DNA of 9,648 bases, taken from Campylobacterales bacterium (GTDB lineage Bacteria > Campylobacterota > Campylobacteria > Campylobacterales > JAADDG01). The position numbers were made by a program, and so were the translations under genes. The notes beneath the pieces were generated by a model that ran no database searches, was not told where the DNA came from, and worked only from the letters and a program-made list of their open reading frames with translations. Each line of letters opens with the position of its first letter. Within the stretch, counting starts at the first letter, position 1. Below, in pieces: positions 1 through 6,613 of the stretch. The stretch lies in NCBI GenBank assembly GCA_027009865.1, contig JALVCR010000196.1, positions 1-9,648 on the forward strand. The letters are read 5' to 3'.

Positions 1-1138
1 TATCGTAATTACGGGAAATGCGGATTTAAATGTGGCAATAGAGCTGCTTAGACTTGGAGTGAAGGACTTTTTGACAAAACCTTTTGAGATAGAGACTTTG
101 GTTGCAGCGATTAACAGAATCAAACAGCTAAAAAAACTTAAGCCTTTGGAAAAACGCACCAAAAAAGATAGAAGAGTAGGCAAAGAGGATACAAGAGATG
201 TTAAAATAGAGAGAAGAAAAGGAGAAAGAAGGAAGCTTTTTTACTCAATTTCAGATAAACTTCAAAATGTTTTAAATCTTGCATTGAGAGCCGCTAAAAC
301 GGACGCTTCTGTCATGCTTTTGGGAGAAAGCGGCGTGGGAAAGGAGCTGTTTGCAAAATATATACATCAAAACTCCCTAAGAAAAGATAAGCCCTTTATT
401 GCTTTAAATATGGCGGCAATTCCCGAAAATCTTTTAGAAAGCGAACTGTTTGGATATGAAAAGGGAGCTTTTACCGATGCAACTTCCTCTAAAAAGGGGC
501 ATTTTGAGTTAGCAGACGGCGGGACTCTTTTTTTAGACGAGATAGGGGAGATGCCAATTTCCCTTCAAGCCAAAATCTTAAGAGCAATTCAGGAAAAAGA
601 GATAATGAGAGTTGGAGGATTAAAGCCGATAAAGATAGATGTTAGGATAATATCCGCCACAAACGCCAATATGGAAGAGAAAATTAAAAACCGTCAATTT
701 CGAGAGGATCTTTTTTACCGTTTAAATACCATTCCTATAAAAATTCCTCCCCTAAGAGAGAGAAAAGAGGAGATTGTAGAGATAGCGGAAGTTGCATTGG
801 ATGGAATTTGCAAAAAGTATGGATTAAATTTAAAAAAATTGACAAAAGAGGCAAAAAAGGAGCTTTTGGAGTATAATTGGCCAGGAAATGTAAGAGAGCT
901 TCTCTCAGTAGTAGAGAGAGCGGCTATTTTAAGCGAAAGAGATGAGATTACAAAAGAAGATCTCTTTTTGGATAGCAGAAAACCAAAAAAAGATATAAAT
1001 GAGATGGAAAAAGAGCTTATTATAGAAGTTTTAGAAAATTTTAACTATGATTTGAAGCAATCTTCTTTGATGCTTGGAATGAGTATGAGAAGTTTAGAAA
1101 GAAAAATAAAAAAATATGAAATAGAGGTGAAAAAATGA
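1..1138 (+). CDS. flgR: Sigma-54-dependent response regulator, probable FlgR (5' partial)
   Basis: This is an NtrC-family activator that would use ATP hydrolysis to open sigma-54 promoters. It is probably FlgR, which drives the middle and late flagellar genes of Campylobacterota. The frame is open from the left edge (first full codon at 2), so the phospho-acceptor Asp lies outside. Visible parts, counted from that codon, are the end of the receiver domain (Thr4, and Lys26 in TKPF), a charged Arg-rich linker at about 45-80, and a full AAA+ domain. The AAA+ domain has Walker A GESGVGKE at 108-115, GAFTDA at 155-160 in place of GAFTGA, Walker B GGTLFLDEIGE at 173-183, the arginine-finger region FREDLFYRLN, and WPGNVREL. 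A Fis-type helix-turn-helix ends the protein (about 337-375). The flgR name rests on the asd neighbour, recalled as adjacent in C. jejuni; another NtrC-type regulator remains possible. The stop overlaps the asd start (ATGA). Confidence 0.9.
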   Translation, partial: IVITGNADLNVAIELLRLGVKDFLTKPFEIETLVAAINRIKQLKKLKPLEKRTKKDRRVGKEDTRDVKIERRKGERRKLFYSISDKLQNVLNLALRAAKTDASVMLLGESGVGKELFAKYIHQNSLRKDKPFIALNMAAIPENLLESELFGYEKGAFTDATSSKKGHFELADGGTLFLDEIGEMPISLQAKILRAIQEKEIMRVGGLKPIKIDVRIISATNANMEEKIKNRQFREDLFYRLNTIPIKIPPLRERKEEIVEIAEVALDGICKKYGLNLKKLTKEAKKELLEYNWPGNVRELLSVVERAAILSERDEITKEDLFLDSRKPKKDINEMEKELIIEVLENFNYDLKQSSLMLGMSMRSLERKIKKYEIEVKK

Positions 1139-2163
1139 GAAAATATAATATTGCTGTTGTAGGAGCCACCGGAGCTGTCGGCGAGGAGATTTTTAGAGTT
1201 TTAGAAGAGGTTGATTTTCCGGTAGGAGACGTTTTGCCGCTATCGAGTGCAAGAAGCGCTGGGATGGAGATAGAGTTTAAAGGAGAAAAGTATAAAGTAA
1301 AAGAGCTTACAGAGAGCACTTTTCAAGAGTATGAGGTAGATATCGCCTTTTTTAGCGCGGGAGGTTCTGTTTCGGCTCATTATGCTCCTTTTGCGGTGGA
1401 AGGGGGAGCTGTGGTGATAGATAATACAAGCCACTTTAGAATGCAAGAGGATATCCCTTTAGTCGTTCCCGAAGTAAATCCCGAAGATATCGCAGCTTGG
1501 AGAGAGAGGGGGATTATCGCAAATCCAAACTGCTCTACTATTCAAATGGTTCAGGCTTTAAAGCCTTTGGATGACGCTTTTGATATAGTAAGAGTGGATG
1601 TGGCTACTTATCAGGCTGTAAGCGGAGCTGGAAAGAGCGGAATGGAGGAGCTTGTAAAACAGATGCAGGATTTCTTTGCTTTTAGACTCGATGAGAGCGA
1701 ACATAAAGCATTTGTTCATCAGATAGCTTTAAACGTAATTCCGCATATAGATAAGTTTTTGGATAACAGATATACCAAAGAAGAGATGAAAATGGTTAAC
1801 GAAACCAGAAAAATTATGCACAAAAATATAGAAGTTAGCGCAACTTGCGTAAGAGTTCCGGTTCTAAGAAGCCATAGTGAAGCAATTACTATTACTTTTA
1901 GAAACGATGTGGATTTAAACAAAGCTTTTGAGGTTTTGGAAAACGGAAAGAATCTAAAACTAATAGATGATCCTTCCCAAAATCTCTACCCTATGCCAGT
2001 TATTGCCACCGATACAGATTATACTTATGTGGGAAGAGTGAGAAAAGATAATTTTAGAGACAATATTCTTCATATCTGGTGCGTTGCCGATCAGCTAAGA
2101 GTCGGAGCGGCTACAAATGCGGTTAGAATTGCCCAAAAATGGATAGAGTTGGAGGAAGAATGA
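1135..2163 (+). CDS. asd: Aspartate-semialdehyde dehydrogenase
   Basis: This cytoplasmic enzyme reduces aspartyl phosphate to aspartate semialdehyde with NADPH, at the branch point for lysine/diaminopimelate, threonine and methionine. The 342 residues match the usual family length. The N-terminal NADP-binding loop GATGAVGE is at 10-17. The catalytic cysteine is Cys133 in NPNCST, followed by SGAGKSG at 163-169. The substrate-binding arginine and catalytic histidine are Arg240 and His247 in RVPVLRSHSEA. Many homologues have Gly where Ser246 stands here. The ATG at 1135 overlaps the previous stop by 4 bp and has a good ribosome site (AGAGGTGA at 1123-1130), so it should be translated well even though it is embedded in a polycistron. 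The stop overlaps the next start in the same way. Confidence 0.97.
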   Translation: MRKYNIAVVGATGAVGEEIFRVLEEVDFPVGDVLPLSSARSAGMEIEFKGEKYKVKELTESTFQEYEVDIAFFSAGGSVSAHYAPFAVEGGAVVIDNTSHFRMQEDIPLVVPEVNPEDIAAWRERGIIANPNCSTIQMVQALKPLDDAFDIVRVDVATYQAVSGAGKSGMEELVKQMQDFFAFRLDESEHKAFVHQIALNVIPHIDKFLDNRYTKEEMKMVNETRKIMHKNIEVSATCVRVPVLRSHSEAITITFRNDVDLNKAFEVLENGKNLKLIDDPSQNLYPMPVIATDTDYTYVGRVRKDNFRDNILHIWCVADQLRVGAATNAVRIAQKWIELEEE

Positions 2164-2675
2164 AATTTTTAGAGATAATTTTTGAAAATGTAATTTGGAA
2201 GAGCAGGCTTTTTATAATTTTAGCCGTAATTTTCAGTCTGGTAGGAAGCGTAGTTTTATTTGTTTTGGCAAGTATTGATATTTTTCATGTAAGCATAGAG
2301 GCTATGCAGGTTTTTACAGGCTCTTTGCATCCTGAGAATTTCCACGAAAAGGTTGTTGCGGTTATTATCGGAGCTGTCGATTTGTATCTGATAGCTGTGG
2401 TAATGCTTATTTTTAGTTTCGGTCTCTATGAGCTTTTTATCTCTGAGATAGATCCCGCAAAGAATAGCGAATCTTCGAAAATTTTGGAAATTCACTCTTT
2501 AGATGAGTTAAAAGATAAACTTGCTAAAGTTATTGTAATGGTTCTTGTGGTAAGCTTTTTTAAAAGAGTTTTGCATACCGAATATCACGGCGCTTTGGAG
2601 ATGCTCTATTTTGCCGGTTCTATTTTGGCGCTTGCGGTCGGACTCTACTTTTTGCACAAAGGCGGTAAACACTGA
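2160..2675 (+). CDS. UPF0114 (YqhA-type) membrane protein, function unknown
   Basis: This is a small inner-membrane protein of 171 residues. It resembles UPF0114/YqhA in the N-terminal amphipathic stretch followed by a hydrophobic helix, and in the phrase FSFGLYELFISEID at 85-98, which recalls the family's conserved core. Hydrophobic segments lie at about 17-38, 65-94, 121-137 and 146-166, giving four likely membrane helices with a charged cytoplasmic-type loop at 98-120. I chose the ATG at 2160 because GGAGG at 2151-2155 is well placed and the ATGA overlap matches the neighbouring junctions. An in-frame ATG 21 bp upstream (2139) lies deeper inside asd and lacks such a site. The stop overlaps hemE by one base (TGATG). 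No biochemical role is established for the family that I can state, and the operon partners do not point to one. Confidence 0.85.
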   Translation: MKFLEIIFENVIWKSRLFIILAVIFSLVGSVVLFVLASIDIFHVSIEAMQVFTGSLHPENFHEKVVAVIIGAVDLYLIAVVMLIFSFGLYELFISEIDPAKNSESSKILEIHSLDELKDKLAKVIVMVLVVSFFKRVLHTEYHGALEMLYFAGSILALAVGLYFLHKGGKH

Positions 2676-3700
2676 TGATTTTTATAGACGCTTGTTTTAG
2701 AAAAAAGACTCCTTATACTCCCGTTTGGATGATGAGGCAGGCTGGAAGGTATCTGCCCGAATATATGGAAGTTAGAAACAGAGCCGGAGATTTTCTGACT
2801 CTTTGTAAAAATCCAAAGATGGCCTGCGAGGTTACTTTACAGCCTGTAGATATATTAAATGTGGATGCGGCGATTTTATTTAGCGATATTTTGGTCGTTC
2901 CTTTAGAGATGGGGATGGATCTTAGGTTTGAAAAAGGAGAGGGGCCTATTTTTGATCATCCTTTAAAAAACAGAGAAGATTTAAAAGCTCTAAAGGTTGA
3001 AGAGGCGGCTTTGAGATTGGATTATGTTTATGAAGCTATAAAATTAATTAGAGAAAAGCTTGATAGGGATAAGGCTCTAATAGGATTTTGCGGCGCTCCC
3101 TGGACTTTAGCAACCTATATGGTGGAAGGGAGAGGAACTAAAACCTACTCTTTGGTAAAAAAGCTTCTTTATACAGATCCCGATTTTATGCATACGCTTT
3201 TAAGGAAGGTTACCGAAGTTTTAAAACTCTATCTTCAAAAGCAGATAGCAAGCGGAGTTAATGCCGTTATGATTTTTGACTCTTGGGCTTCGGCTTTGGA
3301 GGAGAGCGCTTATTTTGAATTTTCATGGAAATATATGAAAGAGATAAGCTCTTTTCTTAAAAAAAGAAATCCTGAGATTCCAATTATTCTTTTTCCAAAA
3401 GGAATAAGCGGCTATCTTGATAAAATAGACGGGGATTTTGATGTTTTTGGGGTTGATTGGTCAACTCCAATTAAGCTTGCAAAAGATAAACTCTTTGATA
3501 AATATGTTCTTCAGGGAAATATGGAGCCTATGAGGCTGTATAATAAAGATGCGATAAAAGAGGGAGTGGAGAGGATAGTTGAAGTAATGGGCAAAAAAGA
3601 GGGACATATTTTTAATTTGGGGCATGGAATTTTACCTGATGTTCCGGTTGAAAACGCTAAATATTTTATAGATTTGGTTCACGAGATGACTAAAAGATGA
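2675..3700 (+). CDS. hemE: Uroporphyrinogen decarboxylase
   Basis: HemE removes the four acetate carboxyl groups of uroporphyrinogen III to give coproporphyrinogen III in haem synthesis. It needs no cofactor and acts in the cytoplasm as a dimer. The 341 residues are full length. The first family signature PVWMMRQAGR (16-25) carries Arg21 and Arg25, which bind substrate carboxylates. The catalytic aspartate is Asp71 in LFSDILVVP. The second signature, GFCGAPWTLATYMVEG, is at 137-152 with the active-site Tyr148. The conserved C-terminal histidine is His317 in NLGHGI. Translation is probably coupled to the upstream membrane-protein gene through TGATG, since the Shine-Dalgarno (GGCGG near 2661) is only moderate. 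The pairing with a following radical SAM gene is also recalled from Campylobacter. Confidence 0.97.
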   Translation: MIFIDACFRKKTPYTPVWMMRQAGRYLPEYMEVRNRAGDFLTLCKNPKMACEVTLQPVDILNVDAAILFSDILVVPLEMGMDLRFEKGEGPIFDHPLKNREDLKALKVEEAALRLDYVYEAIKLIREKLDRDKALIGFCGAPWTLATYMVEGRGTKTYSLVKKLLYTDPDFMHTLLRKVTEVLKLYLQKQIASGVNAVMIFDSWASALEESAYFEFSWKYMKEISSFLKKRNPEIPIILFPKGISGYLDKIDGDFDVFGVDWSTPIKLAKDKLFDKYVLQGNMEPMRLYNKDAIKEGVERIVEVMGKKEGHIFNLGHGILPDVPVENAKYFIDLVHEMTKR

Positions 3701-4611
3701 GCTACCGCTATATTTTCGGTCCCGTTTTATCGAGAAGATTTAGAACTTCTCTTGGGATCGATCTCTCTCCCGATGAAAAATCGTGTAATTTTGATTGCTT
3801 ATATTGCGAGCTGAAAGCCAAAAAGCCTAAAAATTTCATAACAAATCCTCCGAAAGTGAAAGATGTAATAGAGGAATTGAAAAAGGCTTTAAGAGAATTT
3901 CCAGATATCGATACCATTACGATAACTTCCAACGGAGAGCCGACTTTATATGAGGAGTTGTCATCTTTGGTGGATGAGATTAATAAAATAAAAAAAGATA
4001 AAAAACTTTTAATTTTATCCAATGCTTCTAAAATTCATCAAAAAAATATAAGAGATATTCTAAAAAAAATAGATATAGTAAAACTCTCTTTAGATTGCGT
4101 AAGCGAGAGATGTTTTAAAAGATTAGATAGGCCTCTTAAAGGGATTGAAGTTAAAAGTATTATAGAGGGAATGAAAGAGTTTAGAAAAGAGTATCAAGGC
4201 GAGCTTGTAGTGGAGATTTTGCTTGTTAGAGGAGTTAATGACAAAATAGAGGAGATGGAGAAATTAAGAGATGTTTTAAAAGAGATATCTCCAAACAGAG
4301 TGGATTTGGGAACTATTGATAGACCCCCCTCCTATAGAGTTTATCCCGTAAGCGAAGAGGAGCTTTTTAGGATGGCTGAAATTTTAGAGGGCCTTTGTGT
4401 AAATGTTGTTTGCAAAGGAGATTATGCCGTTACAAAGAGGGATTTTACAAAAAGTGAAATTTTATCTCTTTTAAAGAGGCGTCCTCAAACAAAAGAGGAT
4501 ATAGAGAGACAATTTAGCGAAAAGTCTAAAACTGTTTTAAAAGAGCTCCTTGCAAAAGGAGAGGTTGTTTTGACAAATTTAGCCGGAGTAGATTTTTTTA
4601 AAACCTCTTAG
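3697..4611 (+). CDS. Radical SAM protein of COG0731 (TYW1-like) type with C-terminal winged-helix-like domain
   Basis: This is an iron-sulfur enzyme expected to cleave S-adenosylmethionine and start a radical reaction; the substrate is unknown. The N-terminus FGPVLSRRFRTSLGID (7-22) is the hallmark of bacterial and archaeal COG0731 proteins, whose archaeal and eukaryotic relatives (TYW1) make wyosine at tRNA position 37. The [4Fe-4S] ligands are Cys30, Cys34 and Cys37 (CxxxCxxC), and SNGEPTL at 78-84 fits the SAM-binding loop. Residues of about 250-303 form two helix-rich stretches and a short strand hairpin, which looks like a winged helix. This suggests a nucleic-acid or regulatory contact, but that is inference. 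The 304-residue length suits the family. The start overlaps the hemE stop (ATGA) and the Shine-Dalgarno is weak, so coupling is likely. This is the last gene of the run. Confidence 0.88.
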   Translation: MSYRYIFGPVLSRRFRTSLGIDLSPDEKSCNFDCLYCELKAKKPKNFITNPPKVKDVIEELKKALREFPDIDTITITSNGEPTLYEELSSLVDEINKIKKDKKLLILSNASKIHQKNIRDILKKIDIVKLSLDCVSERCFKRLDRPLKGIEVKSIIEGMKEFRKEYQGELVVEILLVRGVNDKIEEMEKLRDVLKEISPNRVDLGTIDRPPSYRVYPVSEEELFRMAEILEGLCVNVVCKGDYAVTKRDFTKSEILSLLKRRPQTKEDIERQFSEKSKTVLKELLAKGEVVLTNLAGVDFFKTS

Positions 4612-4650
4612 TAATGTGAGAAAGATTTTAGATTAAAAAGAGCTTAAATT

Positions 4651-4673
4651 TATCTTTTTTAAAGATATTTTTT
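4651..4673 (+). terminator. Weak AT-rich hairpin with T tract after the radical SAM gene
   Basis: A perfect 7-bp stem (TATCTTT at 4651-4657 with AAAGATA at 4661-4667) and a 3-base loop are followed directly by six T. The layout is that of an intrinsic terminator ending the flgR-asd-hemE run. With only one G-C pair it would be weak, and such stems arise easily in AT-rich DNA. Confidence 0.4.
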
Positions 4674-4675
4674 AG

Positions 4676-4681
4676 TATTAT
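4676..4681 (+). promoter_or_regulatory. Candidate -10 box for ffh
   Basis: TATTAT sits about 40 bases before the ffh start in the only sizeable gap of the first 6 kb. It has a T-rich upstream flank and no good -35, which is the usual style of Campylobacterota sigma-70 promoters. Transcription would begin near 4688 and leave a leader of roughly 30 bases. An alternative pair, TTGCAC (4681) with TATAAA (4703), would start too close to the gene to include its ribosome site. Confidence 0.35.
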
Positions 4682-4718
4682 TGCACACTTTTGAAAAACC
4701 CTTATAAAAGGAAGAGAT

Positions 4719-6062
4719 TTGTTTGAAGCTTTGACCGACTCTTTTCGATCGACCATTAACAAAATAAGATTTGCAGACGATGAGAAGGCGCTAAAAAAGG
4801 CGCTTGATAATCTTAAAAAATCTTTGCTTAAAGCCGACGTTCATCATAAAGTTGTAAGAGAGCTTTTAAAAAGCGTAGAGCTTGATACGAAAAGAGAAGG
4901 AATAGGCAAAGAGAGTTTTCTAAAAGCTTTGAAAAAAAATCTCACCGATATTTTAACGGCTCCCGGACATTACGGGTTTGTTTTTGCTTCAAAACCACCT
5001 ACTGTGGTTATGATGGCCGGTTTGCAAGGAAGCGGTAAAACCACTACTACCGTTAAATTGGCCTACTATCTTAAACTTAGAAAAAAGAAAGTTTTAGTGG
5101 CTGCTTGCGATTTGCAAAGATTAGCGGCAGTTGAGCAGTTAAAACAGCTTTGCGAGCAAAACGATATCGATCTTTTTTACGACGAAGAGGAAAAGGATCC
5201 TCTAAAAGTTGCAAAAAAGGCCTTAGAGAAGGCAAAAAGCGGGCTTTATGACGTATTGATAGTAGATACCGCAGGACGCCTTGCGATAGATGAAGAGCTT
5301 ATGGATGAGCTTGTTAAAATGAAAGAGGTTTTAAATCCTCACGAGATTTTTTATGTAGCCGATTCGATGACGGGACAAGATGCAGTCAGAAGCGCGGCTA
5401 CTTTTAATGAGAAGCTTAAAATAACCGGCGTTATCTTGTCTAAATATGACGGAGACAGCAAAGGCGGAATAGCAATAAGCATAGCAAAACAGATAGGAAT
5501 TCCTCTAAGATTTATAGGAATCGGCGAAAAGGTGCCTGATTTAGAGGTTTTTGTTCCAGATAGAATCGTAAGCAGACTAATGGGCGAGGGAGATATTGAG
5601 GGTCTTGCCGAAAAAACAAGCGCCGTTATAGACGAAAAGAAAGTAAAACATATAACCAAGAAGATAAAAAAAGGCTCTTTTAACTTCAATGACTTTTTAG
5701 ATCAGCTTGAGAGTATGAAAAAACTTGGAAGTTTAAAGTCATTAGTCGGAATGATTCCGGGACTTTCCAAAGTGGCTGGAAGTTTAAAAGATATCGATCT
5801 TGAAAACTCAAAAGAGATAAAGAGAATAAAAGCAATGATCTATTCTATGACTCCAAAAGAGAGAGAAAACCCATCTTTGTTAAATAACAGTAGAAAAAGA
5901 AGAATAGCAAAGGGAGCAGGCCTTTCTCAGATGGAAGTTAATAGATTTTTAAAACAGTTTCAAAACGCCGCTAAAATGGCAAAGAAATTTTCTGGCAAAA
6001 AGGGTATGCAGGATTTACAAAATTTGCTCTCAAGACAGAATAATCTGCCTTTTGGCAGATAA
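4719..6062 (+). CDS. ffh: Signal recognition particle GTPase Ffh (SRP54)
   Basis: Ffh binds 4.5S RNA and the signal sequences of nascent membrane proteins, then docks on FtsY to hand the ribosome to the translocon. The 447 residues are full length: N domain 1-85, G domain 90-295, M domain about 310-447. GTPase motifs are GLQGSGKTTT (101-110), DTAGR (183-187), SKYD (241-244, where TKxD is usual) and GIGEK (267-271). The DxxRPAA motif reads DLQRLAA, with Leu for Pro at 135. The RNA-binding motif SRKRRIAKGAG is at 391-401. The start is a TTG: the family N-terminus MFEALTDSF begins exactly there, and AAGGAAGAG (4708-4716) precedes it. The M domain has only seven methionines, far fewer than E. coli Ffh. 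A strong hairpin follows the stop. Confidence 0.97.
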   Translation: MFEALTDSFRSTINKIRFADDEKALKKALDNLKKSLLKADVHHKVVRELLKSVELDTKREGIGKESFLKALKKNLTDILTAPGHYGFVFASKPPTVVMMAGLQGSGKTTTTVKLAYYLKLRKKKVLVAACDLQRLAAVEQLKQLCEQNDIDLFYDEEEKDPLKVAKKALEKAKSGLYDVLIVDTAGRLAIDEELMDELVKMKEVLNPHEIFYVADSMTGQDAVRSAATFNEKLKITGVILSKYDGDSKGGIAISIAKQIGIPLRFIGIGEKVPDLEVFVPDRIVSRLMGEGDIEGLAEKTSAVIDEKKVKHITKKIKKGSFNFNDFLDQLESMKKLGSLKSLVGMIPGLSKVAGSLKDIDLENSKEIKRIKAMIYSMTPKERENPSLLNNSRKRRIAKGAGLSQMEVNRFLKQFQNAAKMAKKFSGKKGMQDLQNLLSRQNNLPFGR

Positions 6063-6066
6063 AAAG

Positions 6067-6108
6067 ATGTTAAAAGGCAAGTATATTTTTATGCTTGCCT
6101 TTTAACAT
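6067..6108 (+). terminator. Strong hairpin between ffh and rpsP (terminator or attenuator)
   Basis: A perfect 15-bp stem pairs 6067-6081 with 6094-6108. It can be extended inward by one G-T and two A-T pairs, leaving a 6-base loop. It starts five bases after the ffh stop, and T residues follow (TTT at 6108-6110, then TAAAAATTTT). The outer stem is A/T-rich and the inner part carries GGCAAG/CTTGCC. The layout suits an intrinsic terminator for ffh. The T tract is broken by A residues, so some read-through into rpsP is plausible. A -10-like TATATT (6082-6087) lies in the loop. Confidence 0.7.
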
Positions 6109-6134
6109 TTTAAAAATTTTATATAGGAGAATTG

Positions 6135-6365
6135 ATGGCAACAGTTATTAGACTAACAAGAATGGGTAGAAAGAAAAGACCTTTTTACAGAATCGTAGTA
6201 ACAGACAGCAGAAAAAGAAGAGACGGAGGCTGGATTGAATCTATCGGTTATTACAATCCGCTAACCGAGCCTGAAGTTATTAAATTTGATGAAGAGAGAT
6301 TAAATTACTGGCTTGGAGTAGGCGCTAAAATGAGCGATAGGGTTAAAAAAATTACCGGTAAATAG
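6135..6365 (+). CDS. rpsP: 30S ribosomal protein S16
   Basis: S16 binds 16S rRNA early in 30S assembly. The 76-residue product has the typical S16 opening (ATVIRLTRMGRKKRPFYRIV), the SRKRRDGG basic loop, and the IGYYNPLTEP segment at about 34-43, ending with a WLGVGAKMSDRVKK helix. The ATG at 6135 is chosen over a TTG directly before it, since MATVIRL is the family N-terminus and AGGAGA (6125-6130) sits 4 bases upstream. It opens the ribosomal-protein and tRNA-modification run that continues to rplS. Only 26 bases separate it from the preceding hairpin, so where its promoter lies is unclear. Confidence 0.98.
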   Translation: MATVIRLTRMGRKKRPFYRIVVTDSRKRRDGGWIESIGYYNPLTEPEVIKFDEERLNYWLGVGAKMSDRVKKITGK

Positions 6366-6370
6366 AATAG

Positions 6371-6613
6371 ATGGTAGAAAAATTTATAGAAGAGTTTGCA
6401 AAACTTATAGTAGATAAACCCGAAGCGGTTAGAATCGAGAGAAACGATATAGACGATACTTTTAGCGAAATAATTATCTATAGCGATAAAGGCGATGTCG
6501 GAAAGCTTATCGGCAAAGATGGAAAGATGATAAGTTCGATAAAAACCGTTATCGGAGGCTGCAAAGTGAAAGAGAATAGATCTTATAGAGTTTTGGTTAA
6601 AGTAAACGAATAA
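6371..6613 (+). CDS. khpA: KH-domain RNA-binding protein KhpA (YlqC family)
   Basis: This 80-residue single KH domain protein binds RNA. In Firmicutes the family forms a complex with KhpB (Jag/EloR) and affects cell elongation and small-RNA biology; its role in Campylobacterota is not known to me. The KH signature is visible as DVGKLIGKDGKMISSIKTV (42-60), with the GxxG loop GKDG at 48-51. The preceding FIEEFAKLIVDKPEAV helix is typical of the family. It starts five bases after the rpsP stop. No good Shine-Dalgarno precedes it, which suggests it depends on ribosomes finishing rpsP. Position between rpsP and rimM is the standard location in many bacteria. Confidence 0.93.
   Translation: MVEKFIEEFAKLIVDKPEAVRIERNDIDDTFSEIIIYSDKGDVGKLIGKDGKMISSIKTVIGGCKVKENRSYRVLVKVNE

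Noticed and set aside
32..34. GTG at 32 as the true start of the sigma-54 regulator
   Set aside because: The same frame is open to the window edge and encodes receiver-domain sequence (IVITGN) before it, so the gene starts outside.
1041..1446. Minus-strand open frames inside flgR/asd
   Set aside because: They lie opposite strongly conserved coding sequence, have no recognisable motif, and are expected by chance from the codon bias.
2139..2159. Upstream in-frame ATG for the UPF0114 gene
   Set aside because: It would add seven residues inside asd without a ribosome site; the ATG at 2160 has GGAGG correctly placed.
3708..4022. Minus-strand open frame of 104 codons opposite the radical SAM gene
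   Set aside because: It is Ser/Phe-rich with no family likeness, and lies opposite the conserved CxxxCxxC region.
4681..4708. TTGCAC with TATAAA, 16-bp spacer, as the ffh promoter
   Set aside because: Transcription would begin at about 4715, inside or after the ffh ribosome site.
5351..5689. Minus-strand open frame of 112 codons opposite ffh
   Set aside because: It mirrors the conserved Ffh GTPase domain, and no start signal or domain is seen.
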